Source: Acinetobacter tandoii DSM 14970 = CIP 107469
GTDB lineage: Bacteria > Pseudomonadota > Gammaproteobacteria > Pseudomonadales > Moraxellaceae
Assembly (NCBI RefSeq): GCF_000400735.1
Contig: NZ_KE007367.1
Span: 135,146-199,145 of the forward strand
Length of the DNA stretch: 64,000 bases
Direction: 5' to 3'
The notes beneath the pieces are model-generated. The model was not told the origin of the DNA. It did not search any database and saw only the letters and a list, made by a program, of their open reading frames with translations. The translations under genes were made by a program, and so were the position numbers. Below are positions 16,844 through 25,691 of the stretch, one piece after another; the first letter of the stretch is position 1; the number at the start of each line of letters is the position of its first letter.

Positions 16844-17953
16844 ATGATCAACGACGATCAAAACACTACGACTTCTCTGGACTTGACCAAGATTCGCGAA
16901 GATATTGATTCTGTCGATCAACAGATTCAACAATTGATTAATCGTCGCGCGCGCTTGGCTGAAGCAGTAGCAAAAGCAAAGTTTGCCTCTGAAGAGAATC
17001 CAATGTTTTACCGTCCTGAACGTGAAGCACAAGTTCTGCGTAATGTCATGGAGCGTAATGAAGGGCCTTTGTCGGATGTAACAATGGCACGTTTATTCCG
17101 TGAAATTATGTCAGCATGCTTAGCACTAGAAGCACCGCAAAGCATTGCTTTTTTGGGTCCTGTGGGAACATTTACACATTCGGCTGTGCTTAAGCATTTC
17201 GGTCAGGATGCGGTGGTTCGCCCTTTACCAACGATTGATGAAGTATTCCGTGAAGTTGAAGCGGGCAGTGCACACTACGGTTTAGTACCAGTCGAAAACT
17301 CATCTGAAGGGGTCGTGAACCATACTTTAGACTGTTTTAAATCATCGACATTAAATGTGATTGGTGAAGTGGAACTACGTATTCATCATCAATTCTTAAT
17401 TTCTGAAAATACGCGTAAAGACAGTATTAAACAGATTTATGCGCATCAACAAACCTTGGCACAATGCCGTAAATGGTTGGATGCACATTATCCAGGTGTT
17501 GAACGTGTTGCGCTCAATTCAAATGCAGAAGCTGCGCGTCGTATTCGTAATGAATGGCATTCGGCTGCGATTGCATCGGACGTTGCTGCAAGTATTTATG
17601 AGTTAGAAATTCTACACAGTAACATTGAAGATAATCCAGAAAACACCACACGTTTCTTGGTCATTGGCCGTGAAAAAGTGCCACAAAGTGGTAATGACAA
17701 AACGTCTTTATTGATTTCGGCGCATGACCGCGCGGGCGCATTGCTTGAAATCTTAGCACCGTTTGCAAAACATCAAATTAGTTTGACCAGTATTGAAACG
17801 CGTCCTGCACTTCCAGAGAAATGGGCTTATGTGTTCTTTATTGATCTTGAAGGTCATATTGAACAAGAAAATGTGAAAGCAGCCATTGAAGAAATTCGTC
17901 CTTTAGTCAAAGAAGTACGTGTATTGGGTTCTTATCCAATCGCTGTGCTCTAA
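16844..17953 (+). CDS. pheA: Bifunctional chorismate mutase/prephenate dehydratase (P-protein)
   Basis: This 369-residue cytoplasmic enzyme has two catalytic steps to phenylpyruvate and a regulatory domain. The AroQ-type chorismate mutase is at residues 10-95 (REDIDSVDQQIQQLINRRA). Prephenate dehydratase follows (FLGPVGTFTHSAVLKHFG, VPVENSSEGVVNHTLD and the TRFLVIGRE motif). A C-terminal ACT domain has SLTSIETRPA, the usual site of Phe feedback inhibition. AGGG lies ahead of the ATG. It precedes tyrA-aroA in the same direction with a 177-bp gap. Confidence 0.95.
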   Translation: MINDDQNTTTSLDLTKIREDIDSVDQQIQQLINRRARLAEAVAKAKFASEENPMFYRPEREAQVLRNVMERNEGPLSDVTMARLFREIMSACLALEAPQSIAFLGPVGTFTHSAVLKHFGQDAVVRPLPTIDEVFREVEAGSAHYGLVPVENSSEGVVNHTLDCFKSSTLNVIGEVELRIHHQFLISENTRKDSIKQIYAHQQTLAQCRKWLDAHYPGVERVALNSNAEAARRIRNEWHSAAIASDVAASIYELEILHSNIEDNPENTTRFLVIGREKVPQSGNDKTSLLISAHDRAGALLEILAPFAKHQISLTSIETRPALPEKWAYVFFIDLEGHIEQENVKAAIEEIRPLVKEVRVLGSYPIAVL

Positions 17954-18130
17954 CATTCGCCATAAAAGGTGGTGTTGCTGTCTCGTATATTCAATCCAAT
18001 CTAAAATTTGTAATATGTATTGATATATTGAGACAGCTTACAAAAACTTTTAAGTTAAAAAACTTAAGCATATAGATATCGTTGAAATGCACTTGCCAAA
18101 GTGTGGGGTTTAGAGGCGAAAGCATAAAAT

Positions 18131-20377
18131 ATGACACAGCCATTATTTGAAAAAGTTGCATTTATTGGACTTGGCCTGATTGGTTCAAGTCTGGCTCGTG
18201 TAATAGTTGCTGAAAAACTGGCGAAACAAATTGTCGCATCAACACGTTCAAGTAAGACCTTGGACGATGCAAAAGCTTTAGGATTAATTGCTGAAGGTTT
18301 TACTAATCCAGTTGATGCTGTGCAAGGTGCCGATTTGGTGGTACTTGCCTTGCCTGTACGAGCGACAGAAAAAGTTTTAGCTACCATTAAGCCGTATTTG
18401 TCAGAAAATTGCATCATTACTGATGTAGGCAGTACCAAAGGGAATGTTGTTGATGCAGCCAAAGCCGTTTACGGTGAAAAGTTGCCTGCTGGTTTTGTAC
18501 CAGGTCATCCAATTGCGGGCGCGGAACATACAGGTGTTCATGCAGGTAAAGTCGATTTATTTGCGCATCATAAAGTCATTCTGACACCACTTCCAAGCAG
18601 TGCGCCTTGGGCGGTTGAAAAACTGATCACCCTTTGGCAAGCGGCAAAAGCTGAAGTCATTTGCATGGATGTGGAAAAACACGATGAAGTGTTGGCGCAT
18701 ACCAGTCATTTACCGCATTTGATGGCATTTAACTTAGTCGAGCAATTGGCCAATCGCGCAGATAATTTGGATATTTTCCGTTATGCTGCGGGTGGTTTTC
18801 GTGATTTCTCACGTATTGCGGCCAGTGATCCGCAAATGTGGCATGACATCTTCTTTGCCAATAAAAAAGCCATTTTAAATGCTGTAGATGGATTTGAACA
18901 ACAACTTGCTGTACTCAGAAAACTGATTGAAGATGAAGATTCGCCAGCCTTAATGGGTTTGCTTGGCAATGCTCAAGCTGCACGACAACATTTCAATCAC
19001 ATGTTAGCCAAGAAACCCCTGATGGAGAAAAATAAGGTGACACAACAATTTACCATTTTACCAGGCCCTAAAACGTTCCAAGGTAAGTTTACCGTGCCTG
19101 GAGACAAGTCTGTGTCTCACCGCTCTATCATGTTTGGTGCGATTGCAGAAGGCACAACACATGTAACAGGTTTCCTTGAAGGTGAAGATGCTTTAGCAAC
19201 ATTACAAGCCTTCCGTGATATGGGCGTGAGTATTGAAGGTCCTAAAAATGGTGAAGTGACCATTCATGGCGTTGGCATGCATGGTCTAAAAGCACCTGCG
19301 AGCGCGTTGTATATGGGTAACTCAGGCACATCTATGCGTCTTTTGTCGGGAATGCTTTCTGCACAAAAATTTGATTCAGTCATGACGGGTGATGCTTCTT
19401 TGTCAAAACGTCCAATGGAGCGTATTGCGAAACCTTTACGTGAAATGGGTGCACAAATTCAGACCACAGGTGAGCGTGGTACACCGCCAGTATCGATTAT
19501 AGGTAGCCAGCCATTAAAAGGCATTCACTATAATTTACCAATGGCTTCTGCTCAGGTGAAATCAGGTATTCTATTGGCGGGTTTGTGGGCAGCAGGTGAA
19601 ACTTCTGTGACCGAACCAGAGCCAACACGTGATCATACTGAGCGTATGCTACGTGCTTTTGGTTATGAAGTAAAAACTGAAGGCAATCGTATTTCACTGC
19701 AAGGTGGTGGTAAGTTAGTGGGTACGGATATTCAGGTCCCATCTGATATTTCTTCTGCTGCATTCTTTATGGTCGGTGCTGCGATTACCGAAGGTTCAGA
19801 CGTGACCCTTGAAGCTGTCGGGATTAACCCAACGCGTACAGGTGTGATTGAAATTCTGAAACAAATGGGTGCAGACCTTAGCGTAGAAAACGAACGTATT
19901 GCTGGTGGCGAGCCGATTGCGGATATTCGTATTCGTGGTAGTCGTACCTTAAAGGGTATTCATATGCCTGAAGACCAAGTGCCTTTAGCGATTGATGAAT
20001 TCCCAGCATTGTTTATTGCTGCGGCATGTGCCGAAGGGCAAACTGTCCTGACGGGTGCTGCTGAATTGCGCGTGAAAGAATCTGACCGTATTCAAGTGAT
20101 GGCAGATGGTCTGAAAACCATGGGCATTGACTGTACACCGACAGAAGATGGCATCATCATTGAAGGTAAAGGTCAATCTGGAGATTGGTCTGCAATCTTT
20201 GCAGGCGGTGAAATTGAATCACACCATGACCACCGTATTGCCATGAGCTTTAGTATGGCGGGCTTACGTAGTTCAGGTGAGATCAAAATTTTGGGTACAG
20301 AAACAGTAGCAACCAGTTTCCCAACCTTTACTGAACTTGCAAATCAAGCAGGTTTAGCCATTCAGGTGACTGAATAA
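18131..20377 (+). CDS. tyrA-aroA: Fused prephenate dehydrogenase/EPSP synthase
   Basis: The N-terminal domain (about residues 1-295) is an NAD(P)-dependent prephenate dehydrogenase with the dinucleotide motif GLGLIGSSLAR and HPIAGAEHTGV. The C-terminal domain (about 305-748) is 5-enolpyruvylshikimate-3-phosphate synthase, with PGDKSVSHRSIMFGAIAEG, LYMGNSGTSMRLL and the RIKESDR-like motif RVKESDRI. The fusion joins a common-pathway step to the tyrosine branch and is a known trait of Acinetobacter and relatives. Met 297 or nearby could give a separate AroA only by internal initiation, for which I see no clear evidence. A strong terminator follows. Confidence 0.95.
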   Translation: MTQPLFEKVAFIGLGLIGSSLARVIVAEKLAKQIVASTRSSKTLDDAKALGLIAEGFTNPVDAVQGADLVVLALPVRATEKVLATIKPYLSENCIITDVGSTKGNVVDAAKAVYGEKLPAGFVPGHPIAGAEHTGVHAGKVDLFAHHKVILTPLPSSAPWAVEKLITLWQAAKAEVICMDVEKHDEVLAHTSHLPHLMAFNLVEQLANRADNLDIFRYAAGGFRDFSRIAASDPQMWHDIFFANKKAILNAVDGFEQQLAVLRKLIEDEDSPALMGLLGNAQAARQHFNHMLAKKPLMEKNKVTQQFTILPGPKTFQGKFTVPGDKSVSHRSIMFGAIAEGTTHVTGFLEGEDALATLQAFRDMGVSIEGPKNGEVTIHGVGMHGLKAPASALYMGNSGTSMRLLSGMLSAQKFDSVMTGDASLSKRPMERIAKPLREMGAQIQTTGERGTPPVSIIGSQPLKGIHYNLPMASAQVKSGILLAGLWAAGETSVTEPEPTRDHTERMLRAFGYEVKTEGNRISLQGGGKLVGTDIQVPSDISSAAFFMVGAAITEGSDVTLEAVGINPTRTGVIEILKQMGADLSVENERIAGGEPIADIRIRGSRTLKGIHMPEDQVPLAIDEFPALFIAAACAEGQTVLTGAAELRVKESDRIQVMADGLKTMGIDCTPTEDGIIIEGKGQSGDWSAIFAGGEIESHHDHRIAMSFSMAGLRSSGEIKILGTETVATSFPTFTELANQAGLAIQVTE

Positions 20378-20412
20378 GACTTGTGACTCAATAAGTCAGT
20401 TATTTATGATTG

Positions 20413-20441
20413 AACAGCCAAGCAAATGCTTGGCTGTTTTG
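20413..20441 (+). terminator. Terminator after tyrA-aroA
   Basis: AACAGCCAAGCA and TGCTTGGCTGTT form a 12-bp perfect stem with a 2-nt loop, followed by a T-rich stretch. It closes the aromatic amino acid unit. Confidence 0.9.
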
Positions 20442-20493
20442 TTTTTATTGCTTATGCTAAACCCATATAACAAAAATGCCTTTGGGTAGAGCT

Positions 20494-20874
20494 ATGCGAA
20501 AATTACAATTCACCGCCAATTGCGAGCAGCATCAACATCATGTAGTAGCAGGGAACCAATGCCATATTACACAAGAATATGTGGCAGATTTATTGGTTGG
20601 CAAACTCAGTCAATACGGCTTCCATACCTTGCCACAAAGTGGTGATCATGTTGCTGTAAGCGTCGATAATCATGCTCTACCTTTATCGATTACCTGTCAA
20701 AGTTCAGATCAAGAAGGGCATTTGGTTTGTGAGATTACCTCATACCCAACGGAAGATCAGGACTGGTTAGATCGAATTGCTGAGCAAAGTTTATTGAATC
20801 AATTAGCACAAGCCGTTGAAAATACATTAAAAAAAGATCAAAATTTCAGTGAATTCAAGTGGAGTAATAGTTAA
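20494..20874 (+). CDS. Uncharacterised small protein
   Basis: I do not recognise the family. The predicted 126-residue soluble protein begins MRKLQFTANCEQHQHH, is rich in His and Gln, and has no signal peptide or membrane helix. The N-terminal half reads as beta strands (CHITQEYVADLL, HVAVSVDNHALPLSITCQ), while the C-terminal half contains a helix ending ENTLKKDQNF. The ATG at 20494 is preferred over 20476 because a GGGTAGAG segment precedes it. Codon use looks like that of the neighbours and there is a terminator upstream, so it has its own promoter or shares one with the membrane gene that follows after 33 bp. Confidence 0.65.
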   Translation: MRKLQFTANCEQHQHHVVAGNQCHITQEYVADLLVGKLSQYGFHTLPQSGDHVAVSVDNHALPLSITCQSSDQEGHLVCEITSYPTEDQDWLDRIAEQSLLNQLAQAVENTLKKDQNFSEFKWSNS

Positions 20875-20907
20875 TATTTAAGTCAATATTTCTCCAAGAA
20901 TAAAAAG

Positions 20908-22362
20908 ATGTATTCTAAAATAGCTATTTTCATTGCGATATTTTTATTTTTTCTATCGTGGTGCGTGCCTGCTGTTGATGGTATGGTTGGTTTTGGCGTC
21001 ATGGTGACATCAATTCTATATCATTTTTTGATTGTCCCTATTCCCCAAATGTTTCCTGTATGGGCTAATTTAACTTTTTTATTAGCAGTGAGATGCTATT
21101 TTAAAGAAAGTGAGATGCTGGAAACATTTGAATCCAAAGCATGGATGTATAGTGTTATTACATGTGTTCTTATGTGTATTGGATTTTCTATAGCAATTAT
21201 TAAAGTTAATGTGGGTGCTGTGATATGGTTATATTCAGGATTCTTTTTAATCTTGGCGCTAGCATTAACGAAAATACCTCCTTTCTGGGATAAAATAGGC
21301 TTAGTTCTAGGAATTGGATTTATTGTATTTTTAAGTTTTAAAATTTATCAAAATGAATCCTATGTGTCTAAATATCAAACAGGCTTTAAAGAAGAAGGTC
21401 TAAAACATTATTTATTTCGCCCTAAGAATAGTGAATATGTAATACCAACTTTAACTCAGGTACAGCAAAACAATTCATATAGATGGTTAAATGGGCAGAA
21501 AGTAGCTAATGATACTGTGGATTTATCAAATTTAATCAATGAGACGATTGAATTAGATTTTAACAAAACGATTGATGTTCCAAAATCTAATAATAAAAAG
21601 GCTGAATGTAAGTTAAAACAGAATAACCAACATGCTTTGTATTTTCCTCCACGTTATATTGATAATGGATATTCTTGGACACGATATTTTAATTCAGGAA
21701 ATATCGCTGTAGGATATCCGACTCAAAAGGAAGGAACGGTAATCTATCGCTCTAAGAATATTGATTCGATGCATACAGTTATTCAACTTATTCGTAAAGC
21801 AGATCAGCATATTTTATATCAGCAAACTCTTTTGGCAAATGGTGGCTATGATGGATGTACATATGAACCTAAGCAGTATGAGCAAGAACTGAATTCAGTA
21901 TTTGAATTGGATTCATCTTCTTTAAATAGAAAATTTGGTAGTTTTGTATCTTTGGAAAAATTTGAAGCACCCGAAAAATTAATTGAAAAATGTGAATGGC
22001 TAAATGAATCTTTTAATATTTTTATATTTGAAAATAAAAAAATTAATTTTCTGAATAAAAAAGTATTTAGCCCTCAAATTTTATGTTCTGAACATTATAT
22101 TGCAGTTGTATCATTAACTGAATACAGTGTTGGTGATATTGAAAATACATTACAAGTTGAAATGTTTAAGCGAGATGATTTACAGCCAATTAATTGTGGG
22201 TTGCTTCGTTATGGCTTGACTAAGCCACAGACAGATGCATTTTATAAAAGAGAATTAGAAGTAGTAGACGTAACAATATTATCAGATAAGTTAGAACATT
22301 CTAAATGCCCTTATGTTGAATTACGGCTCAGTGATGGTCATGTGGATAAAGATTATAATTAG
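20908..22362 (+). CDS. Unknown membrane protein with large soluble C-terminus
   Basis: I do not recognise this 484-residue protein. The first 150 residues hold five or six hydrophobic segments (about 3-21, 24-44, 46-63, 80-98, 103-121, 130-146). The remaining 330 residues are polar, rich in Asn, Lys and Tyr, and contain several Cys that could pair outside the cytoplasm. It is visibly more AT-rich and Asn/Lys-rich than adjacent housekeeping genes, which suggests a lineage-specific or acquired gene. No known transporter or enzyme motif is seen. It starts 33 bp after the small unknown gene and has its own terminator. Confidence 0.7.
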   Translation: MYSKIAIFIAIFLFFLSWCVPAVDGMVGFGVMVTSILYHFLIVPIPQMFPVWANLTFLLAVRCYFKESEMLETFESKAWMYSVITCVLMCIGFSIAIIKVNVGAVIWLYSGFFLILALALTKIPPFWDKIGLVLGIGFIVFLSFKIYQNESYVSKYQTGFKEEGLKHYLFRPKNSEYVIPTLTQVQQNNSYRWLNGQKVANDTVDLSNLINETIELDFNKTIDVPKSNNKKAECKLKQNNQHALYFPPRYIDNGYSWTRYFNSGNIAVGYPTQKEGTVIYRSKNIDSMHTVIQLIRKADQHILYQQTLLANGGYDGCTYEPKQYEQELNSVFELDSSSLNRKFGSFVSLEKFEAPEKLIEKCEWLNESFNIFIFENKKINFLNKKVFSPQILCSEHYIAVVSLTEYSVGDIENTLQVEMFKRDDLQPINCGLLRYGLTKPQTDAFYKRELEVVDVTILSDKLEHSKCPYVELRLSDGHVDKDYN

Positions 22363-22401
22363 GTCGAAAATTTTTAGGGATGTGTTGTATTTAAATGAGT
22401 A

Positions 22402-22433
22402 AAAATGCTGAATCATGGGTCATTCAGCATTTT
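22402..22433. terminator. Terminator after unknown membrane gene
   Basis: AAAATGCTGAAT and ATTCAGCATTTT form a 12-bp perfect stem around an 8-nt loop. It lies between convergent genes and can serve either direction. Confidence 0.85.
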
Positions 22434-22500
22434 CTTAAATTATTTGCGTTATCTCAATTTTAAAGATGTGATACTCAATAAAAATAGAAAAAGTAATTGT

Positions 22501-22941
22501 TTACTCCACACGTACCCAAGTTTGACTACGACCTACAGCAGAAACACCGAAATAGCCACGTAAAAAGAGCTTTTTACTATTCGCACTAACCTTACCCTTT
22601 AAGCTATAAATCTTTCCTGAAACAGGGTCAATAATTTTACCATTACTATAATTTATATGATCATTCGTCTTTAAACCTGTAATGACTTGCATGCCGATAA
22701 TTGGTTTGTTGGTATAAGGTGCAGGGCACTGAGTACAAAATTCTTTTGGTGTATAACCAGGACGCGGTGTTAGTTTGAGAACAGTACCTGCGTAAGTATT
22801 ATTTGATTGTTTTTCAATTTTTACTAAGGCTTTAGGCTCACCTGTTTTGTCATCAATAAAGTGCCAAGTACCAGTAATGTCCTGTGCAAAGCTTGATGTG
22901 GTAGCTAAAGCAAGTAAAATTGCCCCAAAAAATGTTTTCAT
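22501..22941 (-). CDS. DUF2147 family secreted protein
   Basis: This 146-residue protein is exported through a signal peptide ending SSFAQ. The mature domain matches DUF2147, a small beta-barrel family: it opens DITGTWHFIDDKTGEPKALV, has a CxxC pair in FCTQCPAP and ends GVSAVGRSQTWVRVE. The function of the family is unknown. It is a single gene in Acinetobacter style, with no operon partner visible. Confidence 0.8.
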   Translation of the reverse strand: MKTFFGAILLALATTSSFAQDITGTWHFIDDKTGEPKALVKIEKQSNNTYAGTVLKLTPRPGYTPKEFCTQCPAPYTNKPIIGMQVITGLKTNDHINYSNGKIIDPVSGKIYSLKGKVSANSKKLFLRGYFGVSAVGRSQTWVRVE

Positions 22942-23345
22942 AGAAATCTGACCGTAGTTTTGAAATTTAAAAGTGGAAAGCTATAGCGAGCTAAGGTATT
23001 GATTGTACAATTAATTATTTAAATAATAATGTGCATAAAATGCCAAAAAATATAAGAAAATAAACTTGTAAAGCAGCATTTTTCATTGCATGAATGTTGA
23101 TAATTGAGGTGTGTTTAATCATGCATTAATCAAGAAATTCAGGCAGAAAAATAGGTATTTAGCCGAATAAAAGTACTGCAATAAAGCTAGAAAGTAATTA
23201 GGAAATAGAAAAAAAGAATCTGTTTGATTGATTCATGATTTTAATCCAGTAGATCAAATACAATGAGTAATATTCAACGAGAGCATAGGTTCGAGAAAGA
23301 AATCACCTTGAATGATCATGATGTCTTTCCCGAACGTATTACAGC
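22942..23345. other. Gene-free AT-rich gap
   Basis: This is about 400 bp between the DUF2147 promoter side and the end of the alpha/beta hydrolase gene. A 28-codon open frame at 23263-23349 has no ribosome site. I see no convincing RNA or repeat. Confidence 0.4.
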
Positions 23346-23975
23346 TTAAATTAATAAGAAACGTGAAATTGCAATACGTAACTGCTTTAAATAGCCTGTA
23401 AAGAAGTGATTCGCACCTGGTAAAACAGTAACTAAATGACGCTGTGGTTTTGCCCAAGCAATCATGTCTGAGAGTAAAGTTACATCATCGGCTTCACCGT
23501 GAATAAACAGAATATCTCCTTTAAGTTCAGGTGTTTGATAGTGGCGTACACCTGCAACAGTCGCCGTTGGCAAACCGCACAAAATAGTTTGAATTGATTT
23601 GAGTTCGCTTGGTAAAGCGTCGTAGCATTTTGCCATGACATGCGCACCAAAGCTAAAACCGCCTGCATAAAATGGTAAGCCAGCATGTTGTAAACGTGCG
23701 TGATGAATGACTTTTAATACATCGTCAGTTTCGCCGTGTCCTTCATCATGGACACCTTCACTTTGACCTGAACCACGGAAGCTTGGACGATAAACTACAC
23801 AACCATTTTCAACTAAAATTTGAGCCAAAAGCGCTGGAACTTTATGTTGCGGCGTACCGCCTTGCAATGGATGGGGGTGGCAAATTACCGCGAATCCTTT
23901 CACTTCGCCTTGTGGGTAATCAACGAAAACTTCAATTTGACCCACTGAACCGGGAATGAAAATTTGCTCGGACAT
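23346..23975 (-). CDS. Alpha/beta hydrolase, dienelactone-hydrolase-like
   Basis: This compact cytoplasmic alpha/beta hydrolase of 209 residues has the nucleophile elbow GGFSFGA, the oxyanion region CHPHPLQGGTPQHK, the acid in FIHGEADDVT and the catalytic His in LPGANHFFTG. Homologues in gammaproteobacteria are annotated only as putative hydrolases. The gene stands alone, divergent from yaaA, with an ATG start after a modest ribosome site. Substrate unknown. Confidence 0.8.
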   Translation of the reverse strand: MSEQIFIPGSVGQIEVFVDYPQGEVKGFAVICHPHPLQGGTPQHKVPALLAQILVENGCVVYRPSFRGSGQSEGVHDEGHGETDDVLKVIHHARLQHAGLPFYAGGFSFGAHVMAKCYDALPSELKSIQTILCGLPTATVAGVRHYQTPELKGDILFIHGEADDVTLLSDMIAWAKPQRHLVTVLPGANHFFTGYLKQLRIAISRFLLI

Positions 23976-24100
23976 AAGATAAATGGATTAATAGCAGGAG
24001 AATCCGCTATTTTACCGATTATGATCAGTAAAAACACAGATTGGAAAAAAAATTAGTCTACTGTTATAGTCTGTTTAATTATTTTTTAATCAAATTGTAT

Positions 24101-24880
24101 ATGCTCGCCTTAATTTCTCCTGCTAAGACTTTAGATTATGAATCTGCACTTCCAACTGATCAACACACTTTACCAAGACTGCTAGAGCATTCACAACAAC
24201 TTATAGACGTAAGTCGTAAGCTGTCTGCTTCAGAAATCGCCAGTTTAATGAGTGTGAGTGAAAAAATTGCACAATTGAATGTAGCACGGTTCCGTGAATG
24301 GCAACCTGAGTTTAATTTTTCCAATGCTCGTCAGGCCATTTTTGCTTTTAAAGGCGATGTCTATACGGGTTTAGATGCGTATGATTTGACATCACAAGAC
24401 TTAGAATTTGCACAAACACATTTACGTATGTTGTCTGGTCTTTATGGTTTATTGCGTCCTTTGGACTTAATGATGCCGTATCGATTAGAAATGGGCACCA
24501 AATTAGCCAATGCGCGTGGTCATAATTTATATGAGTTTTGGGGCGATAAGATTACGCAATTGGTGAATGATGATTTAGAAGAGGCAAATTCAGATTTGTT
24601 GGTGAATTTGGCTTCAGATGAATACTATAAATCGGTGAAAGAAAGTAAAGTGAAGGCTAAAATTATCAAGCCTGTATTCTTAGATCAGAAAAATGGCAAA
24701 TACAAAGTCATTAGTTTTTATGCGAAAAAAGCCCGTGGTTTAATGGCACGTTATATCATTCAGAATCAATTGAATCGTGTAGAAGATTTAAAATCTTTCA
24801 ATACTGATGGTTATTATTTTGATGCAGTGAGCTCAATTCAAGGTGAGCTGGTCTTTAAGCGTGATGAACAAGCCGTGTAA
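24101..24880 (+). CDS. yaaA: Peroxide stress protein YaaA
   Basis: This 259-residue cytoplasmic DUF328/UPF0246 protein matches E. coli YaaA along its whole length ([47 protein letters not shown]-like and GELVFKR at the end). YaaA limits free intracellular iron during hydrogen peroxide stress in E. coli. The ATG at 24101 matches the E. coli start (MLALISPAK); an in-frame upstream TTG would add 20 residues with no family support. The ribosome site is weak. Confidence 0.9.
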   Translation: MLALISPAKTLDYESALPTDQHTLPRLLEHSQQLIDVSRKLSASEIASLMSVSEKIAQLNVARFREWQPEFNFSNARQAIFAFKGDVYTGLDAYDLTSQDLEFAQTHLRMLSGLYGLLRPLDLMMPYRLEMGTKLANARGHNLYEFWGDKITQLVNDDLEEANSDLLVNLASDEYYKSVKESKVKAKIIKPVFLDQKNGKYKVISFYAKKARGLMARYIIQNQLNRVEDLKSFNTDGYYFDAVSSIQGELVFKRDEQAV

Positions 24881-24940
24881 AAATATGAAGATCATGACTT
24901 GAGTGGTTCTTTATGAATGTTGTATCAAGTATTGTTCAAA

Positions 24941-24969
24941 AAAAAGCCCCTTAAACAAAGGGGCTTTTT
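24941..24969. terminator. Shared terminator of yaaA and small lipoprotein
   Basis: AAAAAGCCCCTT and AAGGGGCTTTTT pair around a 5-nt loop, flanked by A and T runs on both sides. It ends 4 bp before the stop codon of the minus-strand lipoprotein gene. Confidence 0.9.
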
Positions 24970-24972
24970 AAT

Positions 24973-25098
24973 TTAACCAACCCATCCACTTGGCGTATCT
25001 TGAATAAGCTGTTGTGTAGATGGTGGAGGAGGTGTTACAGCCCCTTGGCAGCCAACCAAGTAATATGATGTGAGTAAAACCACTAGAAATGTACGCAT
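24973..25098 (-). CDS. 41-residue proline-rich lipoprotein
   Basis: This short gene encodes a signal peptide MRTFLVVLLTSYYLVGC with a clear lipobox (LVGC). The mature peptide is only about 25 residues, QGAVTPPPPSTQQLIQDTPS, ending GWVG. AGGTG stands 3-4 nt before the ATG and a terminator follows directly. Such tiny proline-rich lipoproteins recur in Acinetobacter without known function. The start codon, lipobox and terminator make it a credible gene despite its size. Confidence 0.7.
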   Translation of the reverse strand: MRTFLVVLLTSYYLVGCQGAVTPPPPSTQQLIQDTPSGWVG

Positions 25099-25621
25099 AA
25101 GCACCTCATATGAAGAAAAAAGTTCTTTCAACTACCATATTCATTGCTTCGATTTTTAGATGTTTTATCTTAAGTTGTGCCGAAGTGATCGGTTTGATCT
25201 TTAGATATCCTATCTCTATTGATGCTATATATTAAGTCATAGCATATATGATTAATTTTACACCCAAATTGAGTGGACAAGCGCAAAATCAATCGAGCTA
25301 GTTACATAACTTAGCAATCAATGTATCTAGTATCTTTCACTTGCAAAATCTGACTTTTGATCTTGGTTTTGGGAGAGAACCAAGCCTAAGTAACTTCAAG
25401 ATCATTATCTAAAGCTAGATTTGATCTATACAGCTTTACAGATCTTATCGGAACTAAATTTCAGTCTTGAGAGCGATAAAATTGTCTAATCGAGAGATTA
25501 GTCGTACGACCATTGGCAGGAGAATGCTTGTGTCGGAAAGAATACTGCAAGGGTAGATTAATAGGTGAATTTTAACATGAAAAGTATAGTTTTTGGTCGG
25601 TTGTTCGCATCGAATTGGATA
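25099..25621. other. Gene-free gap before photolyase end
   Basis: About 520 bp with no supported gene. Small inverted repeats are visible (for example CTTGGTT/AACCAAG at about 25361-25386) but nothing with a terminator or RNA-family character. The strong palindrome that follows is listed separately. Confidence 0.35.
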
Positions 25622-25676
25622 TTTTTTAATATTTATTTGCAAGACTCTGAAAGTGTTGCAAATAAATATTAAAAAA
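25622..25676. repeat. Long perfect palindrome, 21-bp arms
   Basis: The left arm 25622-25642 reads TTTTTTAATATTTATTTGCA plus A. The right arm 25656-25676 is its exact reverse complement, with a 13-nt loop GACTCTGAAAGTG. It lies 15 bp beyond the photolyase stop codon. It may serve as that gene's transcript end, but it lacks a classical GC stem plus T-tail. Confidence 0.7.
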
Positions 25677-25691
25677 AATTATTTGGAGCAA

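Noticed and set aside
18131-20377. tyrA-aroA as a possible assembly fusion of two genes
   Set aside because: The fusion is a known arrangement in Acinetobacter and the frame is uninterrupted through a natural linker.
23263-23349. 28-codon open frame after the alpha/beta hydrolase
   Set aside because: No ribosome site, no recognisable motif, and it overlaps the convergent gene's end.
24041-24100. 20-residue N-terminal extension of YaaA from an upstream TTG
   Set aside because: E. coli YaaA begins at the position of ATG 24101 and the extension has no family support.
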